A stretch of 64,000 bases of DNA from Rubrivivax gelatinosus IL144 (GCF_000284255.1 NC_017075.1:4898001-4962000); one strand, 5' to 3'; shown: positions 36,276 to 46,141, counted from the stretch's first letter. Made by a program: numbers and translations. Notes: a model not told the origin generated them from the letters alone.

Positions 36276-37778
36276 TCAGCCGGCTTCGTGTGCGATCGGC
36301 GCCAGCCGGTCGAACCAGGGCGCATCGGCTTCCAGCTCGGCGGCCAGCCGCAGCAGCGTCGCCTCGTCGCCCTGGCGGCCCACGGCCTGCACGCCAAGCG
36401 GCAGGCCCTCGGGCGTCCAGTGCAGCGGCAGGCTCATCGCCGGCACGCCGGCCAGGTTGGCGAGCTGGGTGAACGGGTACGGCGCCAGGTTCTGCACGAA
36501 CAGGCGCTGCACACGCGCGTCGAGCGCCCCCCAGCGCGCCAGCGGCGCGAGCAGGCCGCTGGCCAGCAGCGTGTCGGTCAGCCGGGCTTCGGCCGGCGGC
36601 GGGTCCAGCGTGCCGTGCGGCAGTGCCGCTCGCGCCGTGGTCGGTGTCAGCCAGACGTCCCAGGCGCCGAAGAACGCGCCCAGCGTGCGTGCGAACTCGT
36701 TCCAGCGCGCTAGGCTCTGGGTCAGCGCCGCCGCGTCCAGGCGGCGGCCGTAGGCGGCCATCACGCGCGTCAGCGGCTCGAACTCGGTGTCGCGCGCGCC
36801 CAGCGAACGCGCCTGGTCCATCACCGCCGGCACCTGGGCGGCGTAGAGCTTCAGATAACACGCCGCGACCGCGTGGCCGTCGACGGGCGGTGCGGCTTCC
36901 TCGACGTGGTGGCCCAGGGCTGCGAGCCGGCGCGCGGCGGCCTGCACCGCGGCCGCGGCCTCGGCGTCGACGGCGGTGCCCAGCGGCGAGGCGATCGAAA
37001 ACGCGATGCGCAGCCGCGCCAGCGGCCGGCGCAGCGCGGCGACGAAGGGCTCGGCCGGCGCCCCGCCGGCGAACGGGTCACCGGGCTCGGGGCCGCAGAG
37101 CACGTCCAGCGCCAGCGCGCTGTCGCGCACGCTGCGCGAGATCACGCCTTCGCTGCAGGCGCCGAACCAGACCTCGCCCAGCCCCGGGCCGTTGGAGATG
37201 CGCCCGCGCGACGGCTTCAGCGCGAACAGCCCGCAGAAGGCGGCCGGGATGCGCAGCGAGCCACCACCGTCGTTGCCGCCGGCCATCGGCACGACGCCCG
37301 CGGCGACCGCAGCCGCCGAGCCACCGCTGGAGCCGCCGGCGTTGCGTCCCGGGTCCCAGGGGTTGGAGACCGGGCCGAAGGCACGCGAGTCGCTGATGCC
37401 CTTGAGCCCGAACTCGGGCAGGTTGGTCTTGGCGAAGACGGTGGCACCCGCGTCGAGCAGCCGGCGCAGCACCGCGGCGTGCCGCGGGGCGACGAAACGT
37501 TCGCCGGCGCGGCTGCCGTAGCTGGTCGGCTGGCCGGCGACGTCGGCGACGCTGTCCTTGACGACGAAGGGCACGCCAGTCAGCGGGCCGGCGGCGCCGC
37601 GCGCGAGCTGGGCTTCGGCCAGCGTCGGCAGCATGCGGGTGAAGGCATTGAGCCGGGGCTGCACGCGCCCGGCCTGGGCGCGCGCCAAGTCCAGCAGCTC
37701 GCGCGCCGAGACCTCGCCGCGGCGCACGAGTTCGGCGAGCGCGGTGGCGTCGTGGCGCAGGTACTCGTCGTGCCGCAT
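36276..37778 (-). CDS. Amidase-signature family hydrolase
   Basis: A 500-residue Ser-cisSer-Lys hydrolase. The catalytic lysine is Lys74 in FVVKDSV, the cis-serine lies in the GGSSGGSAAAVAAG block (about 149-161), and the nucleophile is probably Ser174 in DGGGSLRIPAAFCG. It acts on amides or amino-acid esters; no GatB or GatC is nearby, so it is not the Glu-tRNA amidotransferase subunit. A -10-like GACAAT (37788-37793) ends nine bases before the ATG at 37778. The open frame upstream of that ATG overlaps rsmE and is not coding. Confidence 0.9.
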   Translation of the reverse strand: MRHDEYLRHDATALAELVRRGEVSARELLDLARAQAGRVQPRLNAFTRMLPTLAEAQLARGAAGPLTGVPFVVKDSVADVAGQPTSYGSRAGERFVAPRHAAVLRRLLDAGATVFAKTNLPEFGLKGISDSRAFGPVSNPWDPGRNAGGSSGGSAAAVAAGVVPMAGGNDGGGSLRIPAAFCGLFALKPSRGRISNGPGLGEVWFGACSEGVISRSVRDSALALDVLCGPEPGDPFAGGAPAEPFVAALRRPLARLRIAFSIASPLGTAVDAEAAAAVQAAARRLAALGHHVEEAAPPVDGHAVAACYLKLYAAQVPAVMDQARSLGARDTEFEPLTRVMAAYGRRLDAAALTQSLARWNEFARTLGAFFGAWDVWLTPTTARAALPHGTLDPPPAEARLTDTLLASGLLAPLARWGALDARVQRLFVQNLAPYPFTQLANLAGVPAMSLPLHWTPEGLPLGVQAVGRQGDEATLLRLAAELEADAPWFDRLAPIAHEAG

Positions 37779-37821
37779 TGCGCGGCGATTGTCGCGGCGG
37801 CCCCGGCCGCCGCGCAGCGGG

Positions 37822-38550
37822 TCAGACCCGCAGCCCGGCCCAGCCCAGCACCGCCAGCGGCGCGGTGTCGGCACGCAGCACACGCGGGCCCAGGCCGACG
37901 GCGGCGAAGCCGGCGGCCTCGGCAGCCGCTTCCTCGGCCGGCGACAAGCCGCCTTCGGGGCCGCTCAGCGTGCAGAAGCCGGCGCCGGCCGGCAGCCGCT
38001 CGGCCAGCGGGCGCGCACCGGGGCGCGGGCTCAGCAGCAGCCGCGTGCCCAGGTCCTGCGAAGAGGACAGCGCGCCCAGCCAGGCCGCCAGCGGCCGCAC
38101 CGGCTCGACGCGCGGCACACGCGTGCGCCCGCACTGCTCGCAGGCGGCGACGGCCACCGCCTGCCAGTGCGCCTGCTTGCGCTCGGCACGTTCGCCGTCC
38201 AGGCGCAGCACCGAACGTTCGCAGACCAGCGGCTGGATCGCCGCGACGCCGAGCTCGGTCGCCTTCTCGACCAGTGCATCCATGCGGTCGTTGGCCGGCA
38301 TGCCGACGGCCAGCGTCGCCGTGAACGGCAGCTCGCGTTCGACGGCCTGCGGCTCGCCGACACGCACCGTGACCTCGCTGCGCCCCATCGCGAGGACCTC
38401 GGCCGGCCATTCGGCGCCGCCGCCGTCGAACAGCAGCAGCGCGTGGCCGGGCTGCAGCCGGCGCACCTGGACATGGCGCGCGGCGCCGGGCGGCAGCGCC
38501 AGCGTCGTGCCGGCGGCCAGGGGAGAGTCGACATACAAACGGATGCTCAT
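37822..38550 (-). CDS. rsmE: 16S rRNA m3U1498 methyltransferase RsmE
   Basis: A 242-residue SPOUT-class methyltransferase that modifies U1498 of 16S rRNA. The N-terminal PUA-like part (about 1-70) includes GAARHVQVRRLQPGHALLLFDGGG. The trefoil-knot core has KATELGVAAIQPLVCERSV, EQCGRTRVPRVEPVRPL and the SAM-binding GPEGGLSPAEEAAAEAAGF near residue 195. It lies between the amidase and an unknown minus-strand gene. Confidence 0.94.
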   Translation of the reverse strand: MSIRLYVDSPLAAGTTLALPPGAARHVQVRRLQPGHALLLFDGGGAEWPAEVLAMGRSEVTVRVGEPQAVERELPFTATLAVGMPANDRMDALVEKATELGVAAIQPLVCERSVLRLDGERAERKQAHWQAVAVAACEQCGRTRVPRVEPVRPLAAWLGALSSSQDLGTRLLLSPRPGARPLAERLPAGAGFCTLSGPEGGLSPAEEAAAEAAGFAAVGLGPRVLRADTAPLAVLGWAGLRV

Positions 38551-38597
38551 CGCGGCGCGCAGTGTGCCGCAGAGCGCGGCCGGCGTGCCGCGCGGCG

Positions 38598-39074
38598 TCA
38601 GCCCGGCGAGCCGAGGCGGCGACAGAAGTCCAGCGCCGCGGCCGTGCCCTGGGCGGCTTCGAGTTCGTCGACGAAACGCTGCGCCAGACGGGGCAGCTGC
38701 TCGGGGCCGCTGCGCTCCAGGTCGAGCACCAGGCGGTAGCCCTTGACCAGGCCCAGCAGCGGGCGCGCCTCGGCGGTCAGCCGGGCGTAGAGCAGGCGCG
38801 CATCGAGCGTCGGCAGCAGCGCCTGGAGAGCCGCACGCGCCGGGGACACGCCGGGCGGCAGCGCGGCCGGCGCTTCGGGTTCGGCGACGTAGCCCAGCGC
38901 GATCAGCCGCTCCAGGTCGGCCGGCTGGGCGCCGGCCACCGCGGCCAGCCAGGCCTCGGCCGGGCGCGAGGGGTCGAGGATCAGCAGCAGGTTGCGCGCG
39001 GCGCGCGAGAGTTCGCCGTCGCGGCGGCGGATGGCCTCGCGCCCGGCCTCGGTCTTCTGCAGTCGCACGCTCAC
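38598..39074 (-). CDS. Unknown helical protein
   Basis: A 158-residue soluble protein that was not recognised. It is rich in Leu, Ala and Arg with predicted helices throughout, has no signal peptide and a single cysteine near the C-terminus (LDFCRRLG). The opening MSVRLQKTEAGREAIRRRDGELSRAARNLL and LERLIALGYV resemble winged-helix or response-output segments seen in some Burkholderiales regulators, but no motif is strong enough to name. It sits 40 bases downstream of fadD on the same strand and could be cotranscribed. Confidence 0.7.
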   Translation of the reverse strand: MSVRLQKTEAGREAIRRRDGELSRAARNLLLILDPSRPAEAWLAAVAGAQPADLERLIALGYVAEPEAPAALPPGVSPARAALQALLPTLDARLLYARLTAEARPLLGLVKGYRLVLDLERSGPEQLPRLAQRFVDELEAAQGTAAALDFCRRLGSPG

Positions 39075-39114
39075 GCGTTGCCCCGGCGGGTGCGTCAGGC
39101 CGGCGCCCGCGGCC

Positions 39115-40782
39115 TCAGGTGCGCAGCTCGCGCCGCAGGATCTTGCCGACCGGGGTCTTGGGCAGGTCGCTGCGGAACTCGACGATCTTCGGCCGCTTGT
39201 AGCCCGTCAGGTTGGCTTCGCAGAAGGCGCGCACGTCGGCTTCGCTGACCGCCGGGTCCTTCTTGACGATGACCACCTTGACTGCCTCGCCGGCCTTGGC
39301 GTCGGGCACGCCGACGGCGGCGCATTCGAGCACGCCGGGCATCTGCGTGATGACGTCCTCGACCTCGTTCGGGTAGACGTTGAAGCCCGAGACCAGGATC
39401 ATGTCCTTCTTGCGGTCGACGATGCGGAAGTAGCCGCGTTCGTCGACCAGGCCGACGTCGCCGGTGCGGAAGAAGCCGTCGACAGTCATCACCTTGGCGG
39501 TCTCGTCGGGGCGCTGCCAGTAGCCGGCCATCACCTGCGGGCCCTTGATCGCGATCTCGCCGGCGACGCCGGGCGGGACTTCGCGGCCTTCGTCGTCGAG
39601 CAGGCAGACGTCGGTGGACGGCAGCGGCAGGCCGATGGCGCCGCTGTAGGCATCGGTGTCGACCGGGTTGCAGGTCGCCGACGGGCTGGTCTCCGACAGG
39701 CCGTAGCCTTCGCAGATCGGGCAGCCGGTCTTCTCCAGCCAGAGCTTGGCGGTGGCGTGCTGCACCGCCATGCCACCGCCGACGCTGATCTTCAGGTGGC
39801 TCCAGTCGACGGTGCCGAAGTCCGGGTGGTTGGCCAGCGCGTTGAACAGCGTGTTGACCGCCGGGAAGCTGTGGAAGCGGTGCTTGGACAGCTCCTTGAG
39901 CGTGGACGGGAAGTCGCGCGCGTTGGGGATCAGGATGTTGCACCCGCCCATGCGCATCGACAGCATCATGTTCGCCGTGAAGCCGAAGATGTGATAGAGC
40001 GGCAGCGCGCAGACGGTGACGATCTGCTCGCCAGCCGGGATCTTCTTCAGCGCCGGCTGGTACCAGGCCTCGGACTGCAGCACGTTGGCGACCAGGTTGC
40101 GGTGCAGCAGGATCGCGCCCTTGCTGACGCCGGTGGTGCCGCCGGTGTACTGCAGCACGGCGATGTCGTCGGGGCCGACCTTGGTCGGCGCTAGCGGCTT
40201 GTTTCGGCCGCGCGCGACGGCATCAGGGAAGCGCACCGCGCCCGGGATGTCCCAGGCCGGCACCATCTTCTTCACCTTGCGCACGACGTGATTGACGATC
40301 GCGCCCTTCAGCAGGCCGAGCATGTCGCCCATCGCGGCGACGATCACCTTCTTCGTCGGCACCGCGTCGTAGACCTTCTGCAGCGTCGCGGCGAAGGTCT
40401 CGAGGATGATGATGGCCTTGGCGCCGGAGTCCTTGAGCTGGTGCTCCAGCTCACGCGGCGTGTACAGCGGGTTGACGTTGACGATGACGTAACCGGCCCG
40501 CAGGATGGCCGCGACGGCCACCGGGTACTGCGGCACGTTGGGCATCATGATCGCCACGCGGTCGCCGCGCGCCAGGCCCAGCGACTGCAGGTAGGCGGCG
40601 AAGGCCCGCGAGACCTCGTCGACCTCGCGGAAGCTCACGGTGCGGCCCATGAACTTGTAGGCCGGCAGCTCGCGATACTTGCCGAAGCTCTCCTCCAGCA
40701 GGGCGACGAGCGAGGGGTACAGCTCGACGCTCACTTCGGCAGGCACGCCCGCCGGGTACTGCTTCAGCCAGATCTTCTCCAT
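39115..40782 (-). CDS. fadD: Long-chain fatty-acid-CoA ligase
   Basis: A 555-residue acyl-adenylate-forming enzyme, membrane-associated on the cytoplasmic side. The AMP-binding motif is LQYTGGTTGVSKGAIL near residue 210. ICEGYGLSETSP is the A5 motif; RTGDVGLVDERGYFRIVDRKKDM covers the A7-A8 hinge; and the catalytic lysine is in KTPVGKILRREL at the end. The start ATG at 40782 (MEKIWLKQYPAGVPAEV) is typical of proteobacterial FadD. It activates fatty acids for beta-oxidation or lipid synthesis. Confidence 0.94.
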   Translation of the reverse strand: MEKIWLKQYPAGVPAEVSVELYPSLVALLEESFGKYRELPAYKFMGRTVSFREVDEVSRAFAAYLQSLGLARGDRVAIMMPNVPQYPVAVAAILRAGYVIVNVNPLYTPRELEHQLKDSGAKAIIILETFAATLQKVYDAVPTKKVIVAAMGDMLGLLKGAIVNHVVRKVKKMVPAWDIPGAVRFPDAVARGRNKPLAPTKVGPDDIAVLQYTGGTTGVSKGAILLHRNLVANVLQSEAWYQPALKKIPAGEQIVTVCALPLYHIFGFTANMMLSMRMGGCNILIPNARDFPSTLKELSKHRFHSFPAVNTLFNALANHPDFGTVDWSHLKISVGGGMAVQHATAKLWLEKTGCPICEGYGLSETSPSATCNPVDTDAYSGAIGLPLPSTDVCLLDDEGREVPPGVAGEIAIKGPQVMAGYWQRPDETAKVMTVDGFFRTGDVGLVDERGYFRIVDRKKDMILVSGFNVYPNEVEDVITQMPGVLECAAVGVPDAKAGEAVKVVIVKKDPAVSEADVRAFCEANLTGYKRPKIVEFRSDLPKTPVGKILRRELRT

Positions 40783-40880
40783 GCACCTCTTCTCCGTGGA
40801 ACGCGGGATTCTGTCGGCTGCCTTACGTCCGCGTTATCCGGGATTCCGAGCAGGCACGCCTGCCCCGGGGGGTGCTGCAC

Positions 40881-40907
40881 GCGCCGGCCGCGGGGCGGGG
40901 CCGGCGC
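40881..40907. terminator. GC-rich hairpin downstream of pntB
   Basis: GCGCCGGCC (40881-40889) and GGCCGGCGC (40899-40907) form a perfect 9-bp stem with a 9-base loop, starting 10 bases after the pntB stop on the minus strand; flanking GCAC and GTGC can extend it past a bulge. There is no T-tract. It probably marks the 3' end of the transhydrogenase transcript. Confidence 0.5.
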
Positions 40908-40917
40908 GGTGCGACCG

Positions 40918-42339
40918 TCACTCGACGGCCTTGACCATCTCCTCGACGACCTTCTTGGCGTCGCCGAAGACCATCATGGTCTTGTCCATGTAGAACAGCT
41001 CGTTGTCCAGGCCGGCGTAGCCCGAGGCCATCGAGCGCTTGTTCACGATCACCGTCTTGGCCTTGTAGGCCTCCAGGATCGGCATGCCGTAGATCGGGCT
41101 GCCCTTCACATGCGCGGCCGGGTTCACGACATCGTTGGCGCCCAGGATGATCGCCACGTCGGCCTGGCCGAACTCGGCGTTGATGTCTTCCATCTCGAAG
41201 ACCTGGTCGTAGGGCACCTCGGCCTCGGCCAGCAGCACGTTCATGTGCCCCGGCATGCGCCCGGCCACCGGGTGGATGGCGTACTTCACCGTCACGCCCT
41301 TCTCGGTGAGCTTGGCCGCGAGTTCTTTCACCGCATGCTGGGCACGGGCGACGGCCAGGCCGTAGCCCGGGACGATGATCACCGTCTCGGCGTTGCCAAG
41401 GATGAAGGCCGCGTCGTCGGCGCTGCCGCTCTTGACGCTGCGCTGCGCCTGGCCGCCCGCCGCCGCCGTCGTGCCTTCGCCGCCGAAGCCGCCCAGGATG
41501 ACGTTGAAGAACGAGCGGTTCATCGCCTTGCACATGATGTAGCTGAGGATCGCCCCCGAGCTGCCCACCAGCGAGCCGGCGATGATCAGCATGCTGTTGT
41601 TCAGGCTGAAGCCGATGCCTGCGGCCGCCCAGCCCGAGTAGCTGTTGAGCATCGACACCACGACCGGCATGTCGGCGCCGCCGATCGGGATGATGATCAG
41701 CACGCCCAGCACGAAGGCCAGCGCCAGCATCGCGAAGAACGCCGGCCAGCTCTCGGTGGCCGCGAAGGCCAGGCCCAGGCCGACGGTCGACAGCCCCAGC
41801 ACCAGGTTGAGCATGTGCTGGCCGCTGAAGGTGACCGGCGCGCCCTGGAACAGGCGGAACTTGTACTTGCCGCTGAGCTTGCCGAAGGCGATGACCGAAC
41901 CGCTGAAGGTGATCGCGCCGATGGCCGCGCCCAGGAACAGCTCGATGCGGTTGCCGACCGGAATCGGCTCGCCGCGGTTGATGATGCCGAAGGCCCAGGG
42001 CTCGGCGACCACCGCGACGGCGATGAACACCGCGGCCAGGCCGATCATGCTGTGCATGAAGGCCACCAGCTCGGGCATCTTGGTCATCTCGACGCGGTTG
42101 GCCATCAGCGAGCCGGCGCCGCCGCCGATGACCAGACCCAGCAGCACCCAGCCCAGGCCCAGCGGCGAGCCGGCGAGCTTGACGATGAGCGCGGCGGTGG
42201 TCAGCACGGCGATGGTCATGCCGACCATGCCGAAGACGTTGCCGCGGATTGAGGTGGTCGGGTGCGACAGGCCTTTCAGCGCCTGGATGAAGCAGATGCT
42301 CGCGACGAGGTAGAGCAGCGTGACGAGATTCAGGCTCAC
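40918..42339 (-). CDS. pntB: NAD(P) transhydrogenase subunit beta
   Basis: A 473-residue subunit with about nine membrane helices (1-270) and a C-terminal NADP-binding domain (dIII, about 300-473) bearing VIIVPGYGLAVARAQHAV, HPVAGRMPGHMNVLLAEA and GANDVVNPAAH. The enzyme uses the proton gradient to reduce NADP with NADH. The start is a GTG at 42339 that overlaps the stop of pntAB (GTGA). The open frame beyond this point upstream is a shadow of pntAB. Confidence 0.95.
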   Translation of the reverse strand: MSLNLVTLLYLVASICFIQALKGLSHPTTSIRGNVFGMVGMTIAVLTTAALIVKLAGSPLGLGWVLLGLVIGGGAGSLMANRVEMTKMPELVAFMHSMIGLAAVFIAVAVVAEPWAFGIINRGEPIPVGNRIELFLGAAIGAITFSGSVIAFGKLSGKYKFRLFQGAPVTFSGQHMLNLVLGLSTVGLGLAFAATESWPAFFAMLALAFVLGVLIIIPIGGADMPVVVSMLNSYSGWAAAGIGFSLNNSMLIIAGSLVGSSGAILSYIMCKAMNRSFFNVILGGFGGEGTTAAAGGQAQRSVKSGSADDAAFILGNAETVIIVPGYGLAVARAQHAVKELAAKLTEKGVTVKYAIHPVAGRMPGHMNVLLAEAEVPYDQVFEMEDINAEFGQADVAIILGANDVVNPAAHVKGSPIYGMPILEAYKAKTVIVNKRSMASGYAGLDNELFYMDKTMMVFGDAKKVVEEMVKAVE

Positions 42340-42650
42340 TTCTTGGCCTCCGCCGGCTTGCGGTCCTTCTTCTTGAACATCTCCAGCATTCGCCGGGTGA
42401 CCAGGAAGCCGCCGAAGACGTTGACCGCGCACAGCGCCACGGCCAGCACGCCCATGGTCTTGCCCAGGTCGGTCTCGGTCAGCGCCGCCGCCAGCATCGC
42501 GCCCACGATCACGATCGCCGAGATCGCGTTCGTCACCGCCATCAGCGGCGTGTGCAGCGCCGGCGTCACGTTCCACACCACGTGGTAACCCACGTAGATC
42601 GCCAGCACGAAAATGATCAGGTTCGTGACGGTATGGCTCACGATTTCCAT
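42336..42650 (-). CDS. NAD(P) transhydrogenase subunit alpha, membrane part (PntAB)
   Basis: A 104-residue subunit with three membrane helices (starting at VTNLIIFVLAIYVGYHVV) corresponding to the C-terminal part of E. coli PntA. A Lys-rich tail (FKKKDRKPAEAKK) is cytoplasmic. The split alpha subunit is usual in alpha- and betaproteobacteria. It lies 11 bases after pntAA and overlaps pntB. Confidence 0.93.
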   Translation of the reverse strand: MEIVSHTVTNLIIFVLAIYVGYHVVWNVTPALHTPLMAVTNAISAIVIVGAMLAAALTETDLGKTMGVLAVALCAVNVFGGFLVTRRMLEMFKKKDRKPAEAKK

Positions 42651-42661
42651 CGCCGCCTCCT

Positions 42662-43792
42662 TCAGTTCTTCTTCAGTTCGCCGCCCTGCGCCATCAGGCA
42701 GGCGAGCACGATGTCGTCGTCGGCAGGCACGTGCAGCGCACCTTCCTTGGTGACGACGAGCTTGAGGAAATCGAGCACGTTGCGCGCGTACAGGCTGGAG
42801 CTGTCCGCGGCCACCAGCGCCGGCAGATTGGTCTCGCCGATGATGGTCACGCCGTGCTTCTTCACCGTCTGGCCGGCTTCGGTCAGCGGGCAGTTGCCGC
42901 CCACGCCATCGGCGCCACGGCCGGCGGCCATGTCGACGATGACCGAGCCCGGCTTCATGGCCTTGACCATGTCCTCGGTGACGAGCACCGGCGCGGCACG
43001 GCCCGGGATCAGCGCCGTCGAGATGACGATGTCGGCCTGCGCGACGCGCTTGGCGACTTCGACCTTCTGGCGGTCCAGCCAGCTCTGCGGCATCGGGCGG
43101 GCATAGCCGCCGACGCCTTCGGCGGCTTCCTTCTCTTCGGCCGTCTCGTAAGGCACCTCGATGAACTTGGCGCCCAGCGACTCGACCTGTTCCTTGACGC
43201 TGGGACGAACGTCCGAGGCCTCGATGACCGCGCCCAGGCGCTTGGCCGTGGCGATGGCCTGCAGGCCAGCGACGCCGACACCCAGGATGACGACACGCGC
43301 GGCCTTGATCGTGCCGGCGGCGGTCATCAGCATCGGGAACAGGCGCTGGTACTTGTCCGCGGCCATCATCACGGCCTTGTAGCCGCCGATGTTGGCCTGG
43401 CTGGACAGCACGTCCATGCTTTGCGCCCGCGTCGTGCGCGGCGCGGCTTCGAGCGCGAAGGCGGTCAAACCGGCAGAGGCCAGCGCCTGCAGGCCGGGCT
43501 TGTCGAACGGGTTCAACATGCCGACCAGCGCCGTGCCGGGCTTCATCAGCGCGAGCTCCTCGGCATCCGGGCTGCGCACCTTGAGCACCAGCTCGCAGCC
43601 GAACGCGGTGGCACGGTCGCAGATCTCCGCGCCGACGGCCGCGTAGGCCTCGTCCGGCGCACTCGCCGCCACGCCCGCGCCGCTCTGCACCTTCACGGTG
43701 TGGCCCTGCGCCTTCAGTTTCTTCGCCGTCTCCGGGGTGACGGCGACACGCGTCTCGCCCTGCGCCGTCTCCAGCGGCACACCGATCAGCAT
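42662..43792 (-). CDS. NAD(P) transhydrogenase subunit alpha, NAD-binding part (PntAA)
   Basis: A 376-residue soluble subunit (dI) binding NAD(H). MLIGVPLETAQGETRVAVTPETAKKL is the family start. The dinucleotide fold has ARVVILGVGVAGLQAIATAKRLGA near residue 170, and the conserved loop ending SWLDRQKVEVAKRVAQADI follows. Relationship to alanine dehydrogenase is excluded by the downstream pntAB and pntB. It is the first gene of the three-gene operon; the 102-base gap to the divergent Nudix gene should hold its promoter. Confidence 0.95.
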   Translation of the reverse strand: MLIGVPLETAQGETRVAVTPETAKKLKAQGHTVKVQSGAGVAASAPDEAYAAVGAEICDRATAFGCELVLKVRSPDAEELALMKPGTALVGMLNPFDKPGLQALASAGLTAFALEAAPRTTRAQSMDVLSSQANIGGYKAVMMAADKYQRLFPMLMTAAGTIKAARVVILGVGVAGLQAIATAKRLGAVIEASDVRPSVKEQVESLGAKFIEVPYETAEEKEAAEGVGGYARPMPQSWLDRQKVEVAKRVAQADIVISTALIPGRAAPVLVTEDMVKAMKPGSVIVDMAAGRGADGVGGNCPLTEAGQTVKKHGVTIIGETNLPALVAADSSSLYARNVLDFLKLVVTKEGALHVPADDDIVLACLMAQGGELKKN

Positions 43793-43882
43793 GGGGATCT
43801 CCTAACCTACGTTGCTGAAATTGCCGCCGCGGGCGCCTGGTGCCGGCGCCCGGGGGCGTCGGAAGCTACCACAACTCGCCGC

Positions 43883-43888
43883 TACGAT
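43883..43888 (+). promoter_or_regulatory. -10-like hexamer of the Nudix gene
   Basis: TACGAT is followed by six bases (CCGGCG) and the ATG at 43895. No Shine-Dalgarno is visible, again suggesting a leaderless message. Confidence 0.4.
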
Positions 43889-43894
43889 CCGGCG

Positions 43895-44392
43895 ATGCCG
43901 AGCACCCGCTGGACCCCCTTCGTCACCGTCGCCGCCGTCGTCGAACACGAGGGCCGCTACCTGCTCGTCGAGGAAGAGACGGCCGACGGCCTGCGCCTGA
44001 ACAACCCGGCCGGGCACCTGGAGTGCGGCGAGTCACCGCAGCAAGCCGTGGTGCGCGAGGCGCTGGAAGAGACCGCCCGCGCCTTCACGCCCGAGGCGCT
44101 GCTGGGGCTGTACCTGTCGCGCTTCACGCCACGGCCCGGCGACGACCGCACCTATCTGCGCATCGCCTACACCGGCCGTGTCGGCGAGCCGCTGCCGGGC
44201 CGCCGCTTGGACGCCGGCATCGTGCGCACCCTGTGGCTGCGGCCCGAAGAGATCCGCGCCCAGGCGGCGCGGCTGCGCAGCCCGCTGGCGCTGCAGTGCG
44301 TCGAAGACCATCTGGCGGGTCGCCGGCTGCCGTTGGATTCGGTTTACATCCATCCCAGCCTGTGGAATGAGAACGGTATGAATTTGCGCTAG
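43895..44392 (+). CDS. Nudix hydrolase (NudJ-like)
   Basis: A 165-residue pyrophosphohydrolase. The Nudix box is GHLECGESPQQAVVREALEETA, matching G-x5-E-x7-REUxEEx. The segment TPFVTVAAVVEHEGRYLLVEE and the downstream RTLWLRPEEIRAQ resemble NudJ (YmfB), which acts on thiamine pyrophosphate and nucleoside di- and triphosphates in E. coli. The C-terminus ends in SVYIHPSLWNENGMNLR. The first in-frame ATG that begins with family sequence is 43895; the long frame upstream overlaps pntAA. Confidence 0.88.
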   Translation: MPSTRWTPFVTVAAVVEHEGRYLLVEEETADGLRLNNPAGHLECGESPQQAVVREALEETARAFTPEALLGLYLSRFTPRPGDDRTYLRIAYTGRVGEPLPGRRLDAGIVRTLWLRPEEIRAQAARLRSPLALQCVEDHLAGRRLPLDSVYIHPSLWNENGMNLR

Positions 44393-44516
44393 AACAAACC
44401 CATAAAAACACAAGCTCAAGCTGGCAAGGTTCGGCGTCGATAGCACCGGGACAGTGTTGGCCCGACGCAGGCGGACACAAGGCATCCCGTCAACGCCTCG
44501 ACAACAAGAAGCCAAC

Positions 44517-46082
44517 ATGCGCCAGAACCTGCCTGTGACGCAGCGTGAACACCCGTTCCCCGACGGAACGACGCTGATGTCGATGACCGACCCGCGCGGC
44601 AAGATCACCTATGCCAACGCGGCCTTCGTGGCGATCTCCGGCTACAGCCGCGAGGAACTCGTCGGCAAAGCGCACAACATCGTGCGCCACCCCGACGTGC
44701 CACCGGCGGCCTTCGCCGACATGTGGACGACGCTGAAGGCCGGCCAGGCCTGGACCGGCATCGTCAAGAACCGCCGCAAGAACGGCGACCACTACTGGGT
44801 GCGCGCCAACGTCGCGCCCATCGTGCGCGACGGCCGCATCGTCGGCCACCTGTCGGTGCGCACGCGGCCCACGCCCGAGGAGATCCAGGGCGCCGAAGCG
44901 CTCTACAAGGAGATCCGCGAGGGCCGCGCCAAGGGTCTGGCGATCGAATGCGGGCTGCTGGTGCGCACCGGCATCGGCGCGCTGCTGTCGATCCGACAGC
45001 GCATGTCGCTGGCCTGGCGCGTGCGGCTGGGCGTGCTGGTGGCGGCGCTGCCGGCTGTTGCCGCCGCAGCCGCCGTCGGCGCTCCGACGCCGGTGATCGG
45101 GGCCGTGGCGGCGGCTGCGGCCGCCGGCGCACTCGCCGCCGGGCTCTGGCTGCGCCAGCAGGTCACGCAGCCGATCCGCGTGGCCGCCGAGCAGTCGCTG
45201 AAGGTGGCGACCGGCCAGCCGGGCAGCACGCAGCTGCTGGACCGCGCCGACGACGTCGGCATGCTGCTGCGCTCGGTGAACCAGTCCGGCCTGAACCTGC
45301 GCTCGCTGATCGACGACGTCGCCAACCAGGTCGACGGCCTGGGCAACGCCAGCCGCGAGATCGCCGCCGGCAACCTGGACCTGTCGCAGCGCACCGAGCA
45401 GACCGCCGCCAGCCTGCAGCAGGCCGCGGCGTCGATGCAGCAGATGACCGGCAACGTGCGCCAGACGGCCGACAGCGCCGCCGCCGCACACGACCTGGCC
45501 GAGGAAGCCACCGCCGCCGCCGCCCACGGCGGCCAGGCCGTCGGCCAGATGGTGGCGACGATGACCGAGATCAGCGGCAGCTCGGCGCGCATCGGCGAGA
45601 TCGTCGGCGTCATCGACGGCATCGCCTTCCAGACCAACCTGCTGGCGCTGAACGCCGCGGTGGAAGCCGCACGCGCCGGCGAACAGGGCCGCGGCTTCGC
45701 GGTCGTCGCCGCCGAGGTGCGCGCGCTGGCCAAACGTTCGGCCGAGGCGGCACGCGAGATCAAGCGCCTGATCGCCGAGTCGCAGGAGCGTGTCGAGGCC
45801 GGCAACCGTCAGGCCGGCGACACCGGCGAGGCGATGGAGCGCCTGGTGCAGCAGGTGCACCGCGTCGGCGACCTGCTGGCCGAGATCAGCGCCGCGGCAC
45901 GCGAGCAGAGCGAAGGCATCGGCCAGGTCAACGAGGCCGTCAACGAACTGGACCGCTCGACGCAGCAGAACGCCGCGCTGGTCGAAGAGACCGCCGCCGC
46001 GGCCGCCAGCCTGCGCCAGCAGGCGGTGGCGCTGTCGGAGGCGGTGGCGGTGTTCGACCAGGGCTCGACCGCCCGCAGTTGA
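44517..46082 (+). CDS. Aer-like chemoreceptor (PAS domain, methyl-accepting chemotaxis protein)
   Basis: A 521-residue receptor. The cytoplasmic N-terminal PAS domain (about 15-120) has the Aer-type FAD pocket sequence [17 protein letters not shown], so it probably senses redox or energy state. Two hydrophobic segments (about 171-188 and 192-212) form a membrane hairpin without a periplasmic domain, then a HAMP-like region and a signalling domain (about 285-510) with the hairpin [20 protein letters not shown] and [20 protein letters not shown]. No CheR-docking pentapeptide is seen at the C-terminus. The ATG at 44517 was preferred to one 63 bases upstream. No other chemotaxis gene is in the window. 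Confidence 0.92.
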   Translation: MRQNLPVTQREHPFPDGTTLMSMTDPRGKITYANAAFVAISGYSREELVGKAHNIVRHPDVPPAAFADMWTTLKAGQAWTGIVKNRRKNGDHYWVRANVAPIVRDGRIVGHLSVRTRPTPEEIQGAEALYKEIREGRAKGLAIECGLLVRTGIGALLSIRQRMSLAWRVRLGVLVAALPAVAAAAAVGAPTPVIGAVAAAAAAGALAAGLWLRQQVTQPIRVAAEQSLKVATGQPGSTQLLDRADDVGMLLRSVNQSGLNLRSLIDDVANQVDGLGNASREIAAGNLDLSQRTEQTAASLQQAAASMQQMTGNVRQTADSAAAAHDLAEEATAAAAHGGQAVGQMVATMTEISGSSARIGEIVGVIDGIAFQTNLLALNAAVEAARAGEQGRGFAVVAAEVRALAKRSAEAAREIKRLIAESQERVEAGNRQAGDTGEAMERLVQQVHRVGDLLAEISAAAREQSEGIGQVNEAVNELDRSTQQNAALVEETAAAAASLRQQAVALSEAVAVFDQGSTARS

Positions 46083-46141
46083 AGGGACGCGCGCCGCGAC
46101 GGTGGCGCGAATAATGGCCGCGTCCTATCGAGGAGGCGGGC

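Noticed and set aside
44393..44516. Sigma-28 or sigma-54 promoter for the chemoreceptor
   Set aside because: TAAAAACA (44403-44410) and GTCGATAG (44437-44444) are 26 bases apart, not 11. TGGCA at 44422 lacks a TTGC partner at the right spacing.
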